Assembly: GCA_039545295.1 (NCBI GenBank)
Contig: BCIK01000011.1
Span: forward strand, 724,853-788,852
Direction: 5' to 3'
From: Udeniomyces pyricola
Taxonomy: Eukaryota > Basidiomycota > Tremellomycetes > Cystofilobasidiales > Mrakiaceae
Length of the DNA: 64,000 nucleotides
Shown here piece after piece: positions 1-9,431 of the stretch (its first letter is position 1; every line of letters starts with the position of its first letter). Made by a program: the position numbers and the translations under genes. Under the pieces are notes generated by a model, which did no database searches, was not told the origin of the DNA, and was given only the letters and a program-made list of their open reading frames with translations.

Positions 1-494
1 TTACCGTCCCAAGTGACCTGTGAACGTTCGAGTGGAGACTTTGGATACGTACGGATGTCAGGATCGAGCGAGATGAGCCAGAGGGAACGTGTTGTTGTTG
101 GCTGTGTTGGAACGAGGACTTTCAGATGAGGCAAAACGGCGGCATATTTTGCTTGCTTACATGGCCATATGAAAAATAAAGGGGGAGGGGGGGGGGGGGG
201 GGGGAGCTAGTGTAGCTGCCAGAAATGGCAGGAAGGTGGATTGGATCGCGCGAGGGGCGTAGGAAAAACATTCATGAAGATATCGAAAGAAAGCAAAAGA
301 AAGGGGAAAAAGGGAAAGGAAAGAGGGGGAAAAAAGGCGAAGGAGAAGATAAGGGGTAGGTAGGTTCGAGAAAAAAAGGAAAGAAAGATGGAAAGAACAA
401 GGAACAAAACGAAACATAGACGAACGACATGACAAGAGACCAAAAAAAAAAAAGGAAGAAGAGAAAGAAATGACGAGAAAACTTTTTTCACGAA
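1..494. other. Left-edge noncoding DNA with poly-G tract
   Basis: No convincing gene. The stretch lies 3' of the minus-strand WDR75 gene and should hold its 3' UTR and polyadenylation region. It is purine-rich on the plus strand (GAAAG/GGGAAA stretches), so the WDR75 transcript would be pyrimidine-rich here. Bases 1-150 are less biased and could belong to the next gene to the left, but nothing can be recognised. Confidence 0.5.
187..204. repeat. Poly-G homopolymer, 18 bp
   Basis: An uninterrupted run of G on the plus strand, about 290 bp beyond the WDR75 stop codon. On the WDR75 transcript strand it is poly-C. It is one of several G/C homopolymers of 18-20 bp found only in noncoding DNA of this window. 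Confidence 0.9.
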
Positions 495-3400
495 TCAGTC
501 TTTCGACTTGCGTTTCCTACCTCCTCCTGACGCACCCACGCCGGGAGAATCCTGATCCATCGCGGCGCTTCCAGCAACAACTTTCGAAGTGGGCGTGGCC
601 GTGTTCTTCTTAGCGGACGAAGAGGAAGGAATCGTTCCGCTGCCGTTGAGGGATCGACGAGGCGTGGCAGAGGAAGACGAAGGGGGTTTGAGAGAGCCGT
701 TGTTAGATTTGGTACTAGAAGGGAGACCGTTGGGTTTAGAAGCGGCTGCTTGTTGAGGGGAAGGAGCGGGAGGTGGTGGGTGGGTGGAGTCGATGGAACT
801 CGCTGTGAATCGTGAATATATCAGAGTCGGGAATGATTTGACAGAAGAGGAAGATTTAGTCAGCAAGAGCATTGGTGCAGACTTGAGACGCAACAACAAC
901 AAAAAAGAGAATACAGAGGAAGATGATTGTTGCAAAGACGTACCAAAGAGATCCCGGAAGAGACTAGCGAGTCCCGCAACGTGCTCATCGTCAACCGATC
1001 GAACACCCCGAGCAGCGGCTTCTGCGGCTGCGATTCGAGCCGCTTCGGTTCCTTCGTCCACTTCCATTCCATCACCCTCCTCTTCCTCTTGAACGTCTTC
1101 CTCCTCATCTCCATCCTTCCTCAAGTCAAGCACACCCTCCAAAACTTCCTCGTAGATCATGCCCATGTCTGGAAGAACCATGGCAGAACCTTCAAAGAGG
1201 TCCACAAGCGACTTGTAGGCCTTGGGTGCCGTGATGGGACGCGCGCCGACAGCAGCAGTAGCAGCAACCATCGTGGGGGTACCAAAGATTTCATCGAACA
1301 ACGACCGACCGGAAGTCGTTCCATCAGCCGGCGCGCTCGCCGTCGCAAGAGACTGAGTCGAATCGGATGAAGCTTCGAGGTTAGGAAGCGTCTTTTTGTC
1401 GCCGACAAGGAGAACGTCCCACGTGTTGGTGATGACGAGGAGAGCGATCGAAGTCTCTTCGACGGAGAGCGTCGAGGAGGTCGAAGGTGTCGTCGAAGGT
1501 GGGATGGGGTACGCGGCGAGGGACCGAACGAGTTGAGGAACCACTCGTTGACGAACGGGCAGTGGGGATTGAGCGGAAAAGACGGAAAAGGCCGTCGAGG
1601 AGGATGTCGATTGCTCAGAAATGGTGAAGGAAGCGCTGCAAGGATGGCTAACGAGGTGCTCGATAGGCTGGTTGGGCAACGACCAAAGAACTATAGAAAG
1701 GGAATGTAAGGATGAAAGTCAGCAGTGACTCTCATCAAAGCTCACTTAGTAGGTCAAATCCTTGACATGCGTCCATCGAACTACTCACCTGAACCGTTGA
1801 CAAGATCCCAAGTGACCAATCCCTTCTTAGCTCCCGCGCCGACGATCCATCGACCGTCCTTACCAGAGAAAACAACCTTCTTGATCTCGGTCTTGCCAAA
1901 CTCGGAGCAAGCGAGCGTGCCTCGGAGGGTCGAGCTGATAGGGTCCCAAAGGGTCACGACAGAACCCTGGGCGAGCGCAAGGATCGCCCCGTCAGGTGAC
2001 CATGCGGAATCGTAGATAGGAAGCGATCGATGAGAGAAGAGAGTATGGGGTTGGAAGAAGGCTTTATGACCAAAAAAGACAAAGAAAAGACCAAGTTAGC
2101 ACAAGTGTTCAGGATGAAAGGGGGAGGAAGAACATGGACGACACGACGACGACGACGATGCAAATGTCCCATCAGAATTGCAGAACTATGGGGATCCACA
2201 TGCACTTTGCGGTATTTATGGGAAACTTCGCGCCCCCTCTCGAGACGATCGGGGGCTTGAAGGGATGTGTTAAGTTTTCATCATGGGGACATGCTCGTCG
2301 TTGGGTCGTCGCGTCGTATCGCACATGTGTATGAATATGCGGACAGTCGCATGGGTCGGAGAGAACGGGACAAAAGCTCACCTTGATACGCGACACAGGC
2401 GAAGCACAGCAAGAAGTGACAAACAAACAAAAGATCAGGTCAGTAACGTCATCCAGCGCAAACAGAACAGACGGATGTGTGAGTAAGAAAAGTGAGCCAG
2501 AAAAGGTGCCCTCAGCAAAGAAAGAAGAAGAGGTTGTGTCTACAGCATGTGTTTAAGACTGTTGAGCTTTTGAACCCGAAGGTCCGGTTTGTTCATCATT
2601 GGGCGGTGGAAGCTCGATGGGTCGTCGAGAAAAGGGAGGATGGGACGTCGACCAAAGAGATGAGATATATGAACAAGCGGCTTACCTTAGTGGGGTAACG
2701 ATCCAACGAAGCAAGCAGTCGAGAAAGAGGGGAGACGGGATGAAAACGGAATGACCGTTAGTATCCAGTATCTTTTTCAACAGAAAGATCGGAGGCATGT
2801 GTGCACAAGATTGGGGGAAGGTGAAAAGAGATGGGAACGAGGGATCCTCAGAAATAAAGAAGAAGGGTTTGTCTACAAGCTTGTATTAAGACTGTTGAGC
2901 TTTTAAACTATTGTTTGTTTTGGTCATCATAGGACACTCGTAGGGTGGAGAATGATGATGGGTAGGAGATGGGGAGAAGCTTGCAAGGCTTGAAATGACT
3001 GCTTCGATTGAAGAAACGATGCTTACCTGCGAAACAAAAAAAGGGGGAGGGGAAGAGGGAGAAGAGGCGTCAGTAAGGAGTAGATGGAAGAACCAGTATA
3101 CTTCAAGCAAGATGATCGAACGCAACGACGTTGACGATGAGAATACCCTCAGCAAAGAAAGAAGAAGAGGTTGTGTCTACAGCATGTGTTTAAGACTGTT
3201 GAGCTTTTGAACCCGAAGGTCCGGTTTGTTCATCATAGGGTATTCTCGATCGCACCATCGATGTCTCGACTGTCTCCTCAACCAACTCAGAGAGCGCAGA
3301 GAAGATGAACAGGATATACACACCTTCGATTCGACCGCCTTTGTATCGGATTCGCTTCTCGCGCCAGAGTCGAGCGGTACCTTCGACGTCGGTCGAGACG

Positions 3401-5808
3401 AGCATCGTCGAAGTCTGCTTGTCGGCGGCAAAGACTTGAACGGGTGTCGGAGAGAAGGTCAAGGAAGTGATGGAGCTCGTGTGAGGGTTCGCGAGTCGAG
3501 TGGTCAGGACGTAACTAGACGGGTCGAAAAAGGAGATGTGTCAGCCCAAATAGCATTGCAAACGGACACAATGCAAAAGATTGCCTAGTAGAAAACGTAC
3601 GTCTTGAGATTCTCATCCCAACGCCAGGCCTTGAGCATCCTCTCTTCGGCACCACCTTCCTCCTCATCGGCATCACGAATTTCACTCGTGGCCATCCACT
3701 CGGCGCTCTCTCCGTTCTGTCCAGTAGAGGAGAGCACAGCGCGTTCGACGCGAGCCGGATCGACGGGCTTGTCGTCGGCGGCAGAGACACGGTTGGAAGG
3801 GGAAACCTCGAGCTCGAGAAGCGCCGTCTGGAGGCTGGGCGAGAAAAGTTGCAAAGACGAGGGATGAGACGAGGGAAGAAGAACCGAGGCAGTTTGAGGG
3901 TGGAAGGCGAGGGGCGTGGGAGACGAAGCGGGGGGAGAAGGAGTGGGTTCTAGATGGGCGAATCGAAAAAGAGCGAAAAAAAATATATTGTTCAGCATCG
4001 GTACTAACAACCAATGAGTGGGCAAGTTAGAAGCAGAGGCGCGTACCGGTTCGAGAGCTCTCGTAACCACCCTTGATCATCCTACCACCTCGACCATCAC
4101 CTCCGACCTTCTTGACGGCACCGTCGAGCAAACCGACCCAACTCTCCTCCTCCCTCGCCTGGGCGGGCGGTCGAACCGCGACGCTGACGATGGGGCCACC
4201 CAGCCTCGGGGCAAACTCTTTAGCGCCGGTGGCGATGTTCCAAACAACAAGAGTAGCCTCCTGACCAACGGAGAGGACGCTCGTACCCGAGGTGTTAAAG
4301 GCGATGGCCGAAACGGCATGGGCGTGCCAGTGAAGCGTTTGCGTCGGGGTTTTGCGAATGCCGAGAGCAGACGCTCGAAGGGCAGCATCATCAACGTTCT
4401 TCTGACTCGACGTACGACTCTGAGCGACGTCGGGCAAGCAGTACCACAGCCGAACGACACCCTGAGAGTCACCGGTAGCGAACCAGTCCTCGGTTGGGTG
4501 AAACGCGCCAGTGGTGAGGACGTCGGGCGAGACAAACTTGGAGAAGCCGAGCGAGAGGTCGTTGGTTCGGATGCAGTACGCCTTGCGCTCGCCGAGAGCG
4601 ACGAGGAACTCGCCAGAGGGGGAAAGAAGCAGAGCAGAGCACGGTCGAACTCGCTGGATCTTGGTGTGTGCGAGTTGAGGGCGGTTGAAAGCTTTCTTTC
4701 CTGGAGCGGCAGTGGGCTTGGAGCTGGGCGCAAAGTCGACCTTCCAGATGGTGGATTGAGTACCGTCTTCTGACTTGGCTGAAGTAATGGTGAAAGAAAA
4801 AAGGATCGAGATGCGTCAGCAAAATTCCGTTTGGAAGGGAGGGAAGAGGGCAGCAGCGCGGATGAGCCTGCGCGCTAACATGCGAGGATACTCGAATACT
4901 CACAGTCTTTTCCGCCACTGGACTTGGTTGCAGCGTACCAACTACCGTCCGAGCCTGCAACGAGGTGGGTGATGGGACCAGCAATCTTGAGGGTTCGCAC
5001 AAGCGATCCATCCAGATAATCCCAAACCTTGAGCGTGCCGTCAAGGGACGCCGTCACGAGCTGAAGCGGGTTGGTCGGGTTGAGGCAGTAGGCGCTGATG
5101 GCAGCGGTGTGACCATCCTTGCCAATCGATAGGGTCGAGACGGGCTGGCACGTCGTGGACGAGTGGATACGAAGGGTGGACCCATTGGAAAGGAAGAAAT
5201 GGCTATTTTGCACGAAAGAGAAAAGAGGGAAGGAAGAGAAGAAAAAAAGGAGAAGAAAAAAAAAAGACGGGATAGAGGCCAAGCGAACAAGAGCCTTGAG
5301 TATTGCATTCGAGCTTCATGATCGTGTATTGTCCATGTTTTGAGTAGGAACAAGGTGGTATGTTGAAGACTTACGCGGCATCCTTGGTGAAAACGGGAGG
5401 GTGTTTGGGCACCGAAGAACCCACGACGAGGGAAACCCCCCAAGTCTCGAGGGCCGAGTGGTCGACAGCGTTGGGGTGGATGGCGCTTGCGGATAATCCT
5501 AGGCTGGTAGAGGCGGCGTGGGCGGCACGAAGACGACCTTTGTCCTTGCCATGCTTCTTGCCGGTTTTGGGGGTAGCGGTGGTGGGAGCGGTTGAGGTGT
5601 TGGAGGGAGAGCCAGAGGCAGCGGGGGGCAAAAGACTGGCGGCCTTTGAGAGCGAGGAAGGGGTGTGGGCGTGCTTGGGGGTGTGGGTGATGTGAAGGGT
5701 TGGGTGCTGCTTTGGGAAGGCTGGCGATGGCTTTGGGGTCGCCTTGGACTTGTCGCTCGAGATGAGGGGTACCTTTGAGCCGGCCTTGAGAGGGGTGGCA
5801 GACGACAT
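495..5808 (-). CDS. NAN1: WDR75/Nan1-like WD40 protein of the U3 snoRNP (SSU processome), snoRNA host
   Basis: Predicted nucleolar WD40 protein of the t-UTP/UtpA module, which acts in rDNA transcription and early 18S processing. About eight coding exons give roughly 1,100 residues, starting MSSATPLKAG at 5808. Exon 1 (to about 5376) is a basic Lys/Thr/Pro-rich tail. WD repeats follow: TASLDGTLKVWDYLDG, FATGDSQGVVRLWYCLP, VGQEATLVVWNIATG, VSTDVEGTARLWREKR, and AWSPDGAILALAQGSVVTLWDP. The C-terminal part has an acidic block and ends in GGRKRKSKD, a nuclear-localisation-like tail. Arrangement and spacing match WDR75/Nan1 (Utp17). Exon 5 ends in phase 1 at 3324 and exon 6 begins at 2061, keeping frame. 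The 1.26 kb between them is an array of four snoRNA-bearing introns. A conserved Trp/Cys segment of the family, expected at this junction, was not found, so a missed microexon is possible. It is transcribed divergently from the uL1m gene. Confidence 0.85.
2164..2292 (-). ncRNA. Intronic box C/D snoRNA, predicted guide for 5.8S rRNA G75 (U96-like)
   Basis: Lies in the last of the four array introns (2062-2381). Read on the minus strand, box C ATGATGA is at 2284-2278 and box D CTGA at 2175-2172. They are enclosed by a perfect 7-bp terminal stem, ATGTCCC (2292-2286) with GGGACAT (2170-2164). The ten bases directly upstream of box D (2185-2176) are the exact antisense of AAUUGCAGAA in 5.8S rRNA. 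By the box D+5 rule the target is the G in AAUUG, which is position 75 in human 5.8S, a known 2'-O-methyl site guided by U96/SNORD96. Box C to box D spans 113 nt, long but within range. It should be released from the debranched intron lariat. The rRNA match is from memory of the conserved 5.8S sequence and was not searched. Confidence 0.8.
2376..2384 (-). promoter_or_regulatory. Recursive (ratchet) splice site 3
   Basis: On the minus strand acceptor CAAG (ending at 2382) is followed directly by donor GTGAGC (starting at 2381). A TTACTGAC branch-point sequence lies near 2438-2447. The stretch from there to the acceptor is pyrimidine-rich and has no other AG. Confidence 0.62.
2508..2604 (-). 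ncRNA. Intronic box C/D snoRNA, copy in array intron 3
   Basis: Lies in the intron 2382-2685. Minus-strand box C ATGATGA is at 2599-2593 and box D CTGA at 2515-2512, with a 4-bp terminal stem GCCC/GGGC. The segment 2509-2599 is identical over 91 bp to 3146-3236. An internal antisense element AAGCUCAACAG is complementary over 11 nt to the conserved LSU rRNA segment CUGUUGAGCUU. It is followed by a degenerate D' (CTTA) and a C'-like TGTAGA. The bases upstream of box D do not match any rRNA segment I recall, so the D' guide is the likely functional one. Confidence 0.78.
2681..2690 (-). promoter_or_regulatory. Recursive (ratchet) splice site 2
   Basis: On the minus strand acceptor TAAG (ending at 2686) is followed directly by donor GTAAGC (starting at 2685). 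A consensus TACTAAC branch point lies near 2755-2764. No AG occurs in the roughly 70 nt between it and the acceptor, so the first usable acceptor abuts the donor. AAG is a weaker acceptor than CAG. Confidence 0.62.
2843..2936 (-). ncRNA. Intronic box C/D snoRNA, diverged copy in array intron 2
   Basis: Lies in the intron 2686-3026. Minus-strand box C ATGATGA is at 2930-2924 and box D CTGA at 2851-2848. The terminal stem is short and weak (three Watson-Crick pairs plus one G-U). It is a clear paralogue of the other two copies: most of the body has diverged, but an 18-nt block around the LSU antisense element (2887-2904) and the C'-like TGTAGA are unchanged. Conservation of the guide amid divergence supports function. 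The weak stem leaves open that it is decaying. Confidence 0.65.
3021..3030 (-). promoter_or_regulatory. Recursive (ratchet) splice site 1
   Basis: On the minus strand an acceptor CAG (ending at 3027) is followed without a gap by donor GTAAGC (starting at 3026). Upstream are branch-point sequence TTACTGAC (near 3068-3076) and a long pyrimidine tract with no other AG. This is the textbook form of a zero-length exon: joining upstream exon 5 here regenerates a donor. Confidence 0.75.
3142..3244 (-). ncRNA. Intronic box C/D snoRNA, copy in array intron 1
   Basis: Lies in the intron 3027-3323. Minus-strand box C ATGATGA is at 3236-3230 and box D CTGA at 3152-3149. A perfect 7-bp terminal stem AATACCC (3244-3238) with GGGTATT (3148-3142) encloses them. 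The body is identical over 91 bp to the copy at 2509-2599. The flanking stem differs in sequence but still pairs, so the stem changed in a compensatory way. The D'-type antisense element reads the LSU rRNA segment CUGUUGAGCUU (plus-strand 3196-3206). Box C to box D is 88 nt, typical for the class. Confidence 0.82.
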
Positions 5809-6407
5809 CTCGAGATGGAGGGCGAGAAACTTTGGCGAGTGGGCGGGCGGAATTCGATTCGACGCTCGAAACCAACGCTCCCTGTCACGCCGTCGTCAAG
5901 GGCGATGTCTATGCATGGCGGTCGTCGATGTGCCCCGTGTTTAGTGTGGTACAGTGATATATATCTATATACCCCCCATTCATCATCATCATCGTCCCAT
6001 GCCTGTCGTCGCTGCACGATTTGAGTCTATATATGCGTCAACATGATGACAGTTATCGAGTTATCGTTGTTCGAGATGTATGGTCTACATAGTAGACTGA
6101 TAGGGCAGTGCCAGATTGGGCTGTATATATCTGATGAATGCAATCCAGACCACAATCATATATCATATATTATATAATAATATCATATTATATATATCAT
6201 ATAATATATAATATGATATATATATATATTCATCCTCCAAGAATGATGGCCCATGCACATTGAACCAGACCGCTTCGAACCAACCCTCTCGACTCCGACC
6301 GACCGTCGACAACCCATCACCCAGACAGACGTACTACTCGGATCATACACAACCATCCATTATCCATCCCGCTTCGTCTTCATCCACCCCATCCCTCCTT
6401 CATCGCC
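5809..6407. promoter_or_regulatory. Divergent promoter of WDR75 and uL1m genes
   Basis: About 600 bp between two divergent start codons, so it should hold both promoters and 5' UTRs. An AT-only palindromic block (6156-6233) sits near the middle. A CATCATCATCATC run lies at 5985-5997. No specific factor site can be assigned. Confidence 0.6.
6156..6233. repeat. AT-only imperfect inverted repeat
   Basis: About 78 bp almost entirely of TATAT/ATAAT/TATCATAT words. The left part (TATATCATATATTATAT) mirrors the right part (ATATAATATGATATA) around a centre near 6190. It could extrude as a cruciform or act as an easily melted element between two divergent promoters. Confidence 0.75.
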
Positions 6408-8419
6408 ATGGCCACCTCCCTCCGTCTAGCTCTTCCCCGTGCTTCTGCTCGTTGCATTCTTACCCCAGTCTCCTCGCCCGTTAGTCCTGACTCATCGCCT
6501 CCGCCCGCTCCTCTTCCAACGCGACCGTCGCGCTTTATACACGTCCTCATATTCACTACGCTTCTCTCCCTCTCTCTCTCTCTCTCTCTCCCTCTCTTTC
6601 GCTCTCTCTCTCTCTCTTTTTCTCTCGACCCCACGTCCACCTCCTCGCCATCTTCCAGTTCCTATCTCTTCCCTCCAGATCGATATCCACTTCCTCCACC
6701 CGTCTCGCCCCGCCCAAGAAGAAGGATTCCGCCCGTGTCAAAGCCCTCGAAGGCCAAAAGAGAGCCGAAGCCTGGGCTTCCGGTCCTAACGCCATGCCGC
6801 TCCAGGACGTTCAACGACTGCTTCGGGTGCGTAGGCAGTCATCAACCGAACTTTGAATTGGGAAAACATGAAGAAAAAGACATACCGAAATGAGATCTAG
6901 GCGTGCATGCCACAGCTGATCGGGGATTGACGTTCGATACTGATCTTTGGGTCCTGCCGCCTGCTCCTTACCTTTCGCGTCGCCCGTCGTCTGGTCTTCC
7001 CCTTGCTGATCTCGTAGGCTTGGTCGTGTGGTCGTCCGAACGTTTCCGCGGACCTTCACATCTGGGTCACCCCCGACAACAAGATTCCTTCCATGAGGGG
7101 TCGAACCAAGCTGCCTTTTGACCCGAAGCAGAAGGTCGACAAGATCCTCGTCTTTTGTCCACCGGACCAGGTCCAAGGCGCTTTGGAGGCAGGTGCTGTC
7201 GAGGCGGGTGGAAAGGAACTCTTTGACAAGGTCGGTCCGTGTGAGAGCACATAAAGGGGAACTTCGGTCGAGCTCAATCAGGACATCCTGAGCTCGTGAT
7301 GAAGCCTTTGGCAAGATCCCGCTCGACACTGAAGCTCATTCGCGTCCTGCTTTCGGTTTCCGTTTCGCTTTTTTGGACACGTCAACGCAGTTGCTCTCTG
7401 GCACTATTCCTCTTCCATCGGCTATCATCTGCCATACCTCCCTCGCCGATGATGTCAAACGCACACTTGGTCGGTTCCTCGGTCCCAAGAAGCTCATGCC
7501 TAACGCCAAGACGGGGACCATCGTGGACGATGTCGTCCAGGCAATCAAGGGAAACGCCGCGACCATCGAGTGGAGGGTTTCCAAGAACAATGATTTCTCG
7601 CTGCGTAAGTCCCGGCATCAAACTGACAGGATGCATGGTAGTCTGAACCAGCTGGGGACACAATACTACTGTGTTGTGCGGGTTGGGGTGAACATCATAC
7701 AAGCGAAACAAACGAACTCGCATACTAACTTGTTCTTTTATCTCTTCTATGCTTTCCTTTCATCACAGAAATTGGACGCGTAAGTCCTGTTTCCGACATT
7801 TGCACAGCTTCCTGTGGCCCGATCTTCGATGACGACGTCCTTGCGTGACTGGCGGATCACTCCCCCATTCTTCCCGTGGCATCGCTCTCATTTGTCTTCA
7901 TGCCTGAAATCCCCTCCTTCCTCGCCTCCCCTCCCCCCATTCATTCCCTTCTCCTCATCATTTTATTGTTCTTCACAACCAACAGCCGAGCTTCACTCCC
8001 TCTCAACTCAAGGCCAACATCGAAGCGGTCCTCGCCGATCTTTGGCATTGTGCTCCCAAAGCAGATGCTATGTCTATGGAAAAGTCGAAAAGTATGTCGC
8101 CGTTCCCACATATATATATATAAGAAGCAGGGGCTTCTGTTCTTTTTCTCTCTCTTCTCCCTATCTTTTTTTTTCTTCTTCTTTTTTTGCTTCGTTCCCT
8201 CTGGACACGTTGCTTTTTCGTCTTCTACCTCTCTCGCTTTCTTGCTTTCTTTGCCTTTTCTGTTCGCTTTCGGCGTTGCATACTGATCCTCGTTTACTCT
8301 TACTTCAAATCTTCTTTTCCCTATCAGTCGTGCAAGTGGAGGCGATCTGTCTCTCGTCGACGAGCGGTCCGGGTTACTTTATCAACGACCTCACGTTGAA
8401 CACTACTCAACTCGGCTGA
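6408..8419 (+). CDS. MRPL1: Mitochondrial large-subunit ribosomal protein uL1m
   Basis: uL1 of the mitoribosome, which forms the L1 stalk at the E site. Exon 1 (6408-6479, MATSLRLALPRASARC...) and exon 2 (6659-6826) join in phase 0. They give an Arg/Ser-rich presequence ending RSISTSSTRLAPPKKK, so import into mitochondria is expected. Later exons encode DLHIWVTPDNKIPSMRGRT, KILVFCPPDQVQGALEAG, and the uL1 core RTLGRFLGPKKLMPNAKTG. The C-terminal part is SQLKANIEAVLADLWH and GPGYFINDLTLNTTQLG. The GPKxLMPN(P/A)KxGT motif is the family hallmark for rRNA binding. Intron 1 holds a long CT microsatellite. The exon edges between 7200 and 7400 are uncertain. It shares a divergent promoter with another ribosome-assembly gene. 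Confidence 0.88.
6562..6620. repeat. CT microsatellite in uL1m intron 1
   Basis: Nearly continuous (CT)n/(TCTC)n on the sense strand, inside intron 1 (6480-6658), extending its pyrimidine tract. It adds apparent open frames but no protein. Confidence 0.9.
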
Positions 8420-9431
8420 GAACCGAGGACAGATAGATGAATGAATGACCAAAAAGTACCTCAAGATCCAATGAGTCACAGATCGAGAGCAAAGGGAAAC
8501 GATATACTGTGTATAAATGTCAAACTGTGCAAAGAGGAAGTGAACAAAAGTAGCCACTAGCAATTGCTATACTACGTACGTCGGCCCGGAGCTAGGTGGG
8601 TTCTTTTTTTTTTTTGACACAAAAACTGACATGTTGAGAAGCACGATTATGTTTGTTGCAGTCGCATGTCTATGTACGTTACGTCCAATCCAAGCAAACC
8701 TTTCATTGTCGCCCGCGCCGCTTGCATCATGTGCAACGTGTTTTAGGTTCCAAATGCATGACTAACACGCCAGGCATGACTCGATCATATAAAAGGGTTG
8801 CTTATATGCCTTGGGTGACCGATTCATGATCAAATCGATTACAATCAACGTTATACAACAATCAACGCCACGTTTATGATCTATTGATCGATGTCACCTG
8901 GCTTGACACGTACAAGTCGCAAAACATACTGGCTGACAGCAGAAAAAAAAAAAGAAAAAAAAGAGACAAAAACAGAATCAAGACGAAATTCAGATTGCTC
9001 GGTTCCGAACGGGTCCTGGTCGACGTTTGGCAGATTCAGCTCGCTTAGATGAGTCATGCAACAGCTGCTGCTGACACGATGCGCAGAACAATGACTCCCG
9101 TCCTCTCTATCCAGCGCCCAGCAGCCTCGACTGGTCCCTGCTCGTTCTCGCTTGCCAGGTTGGATGATGACTGATTGATCTGAGTCAGACACGGGTCGCT
9201 CGATCTGACTGTGTTGCTATACACATGATCGCTCTTGTATCATGCAGCTTAACTCATGATTTCTTGTAGGAGGATTTGTTCACCCATAAACCACTACTCG
9301 CAACTAGCTACCGTCGAAGCTCTTTATCATCAATCTCTTCTATCAGGGACCATCGCTTCCTACCGAATACAACATCTAGGACCATCACCCCATACTCCAT
9401 AATCCAACTCGAACCAAACATTCTCTTCGCG
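8420..9431. other. Intergenic region, no gene seen
   Basis: About 1 kb between two tandem plus-strand genes. It should hold the uL1m 3' end and the promoter of the downstream membrane-protein gene. There is a short T run near 8607-8617 and an A-rich run near 8942-8963. A minus-strand open frame around 8881-9192 lacks an ATG start and looks random. Confidence 0.6.

Noticed and set aside
2172..2426. Minus-strand open frame of about 84 codons inside the intron array.
   Set aside because: It crosses a snoRNA and ratchet site 3, starts without ATG, and resembles no WD40 sequence.
2509..3236. The repeated segments looked first like introner-type transposable elements.
   Set aside because: The shared core starts with ATGATGA, ends with CTGA and is bounded by pairing stems, so a snoRNA explains it better. 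No terminal inverted repeats or target duplications are seen.
6540..6650. Leu/Ser repeat protein in the uL1m gene.
   Set aside because: It is the translation of a CT microsatellite within intron 1, since splicing 6480-6658 restores the mitochondrial presequence in phase 0.
8881..9192. 103-codon minus-strand frame in the spacer after uL1m.
   Set aside because: No ATG start, no domain, and it includes a frame through an A-rich tract.
9276..9431. N-terminal extension of the small membrane protein.
   Set aside because: The extension opens with TTG, not ATG. The ATG at 9432 gives a proper signal peptide.
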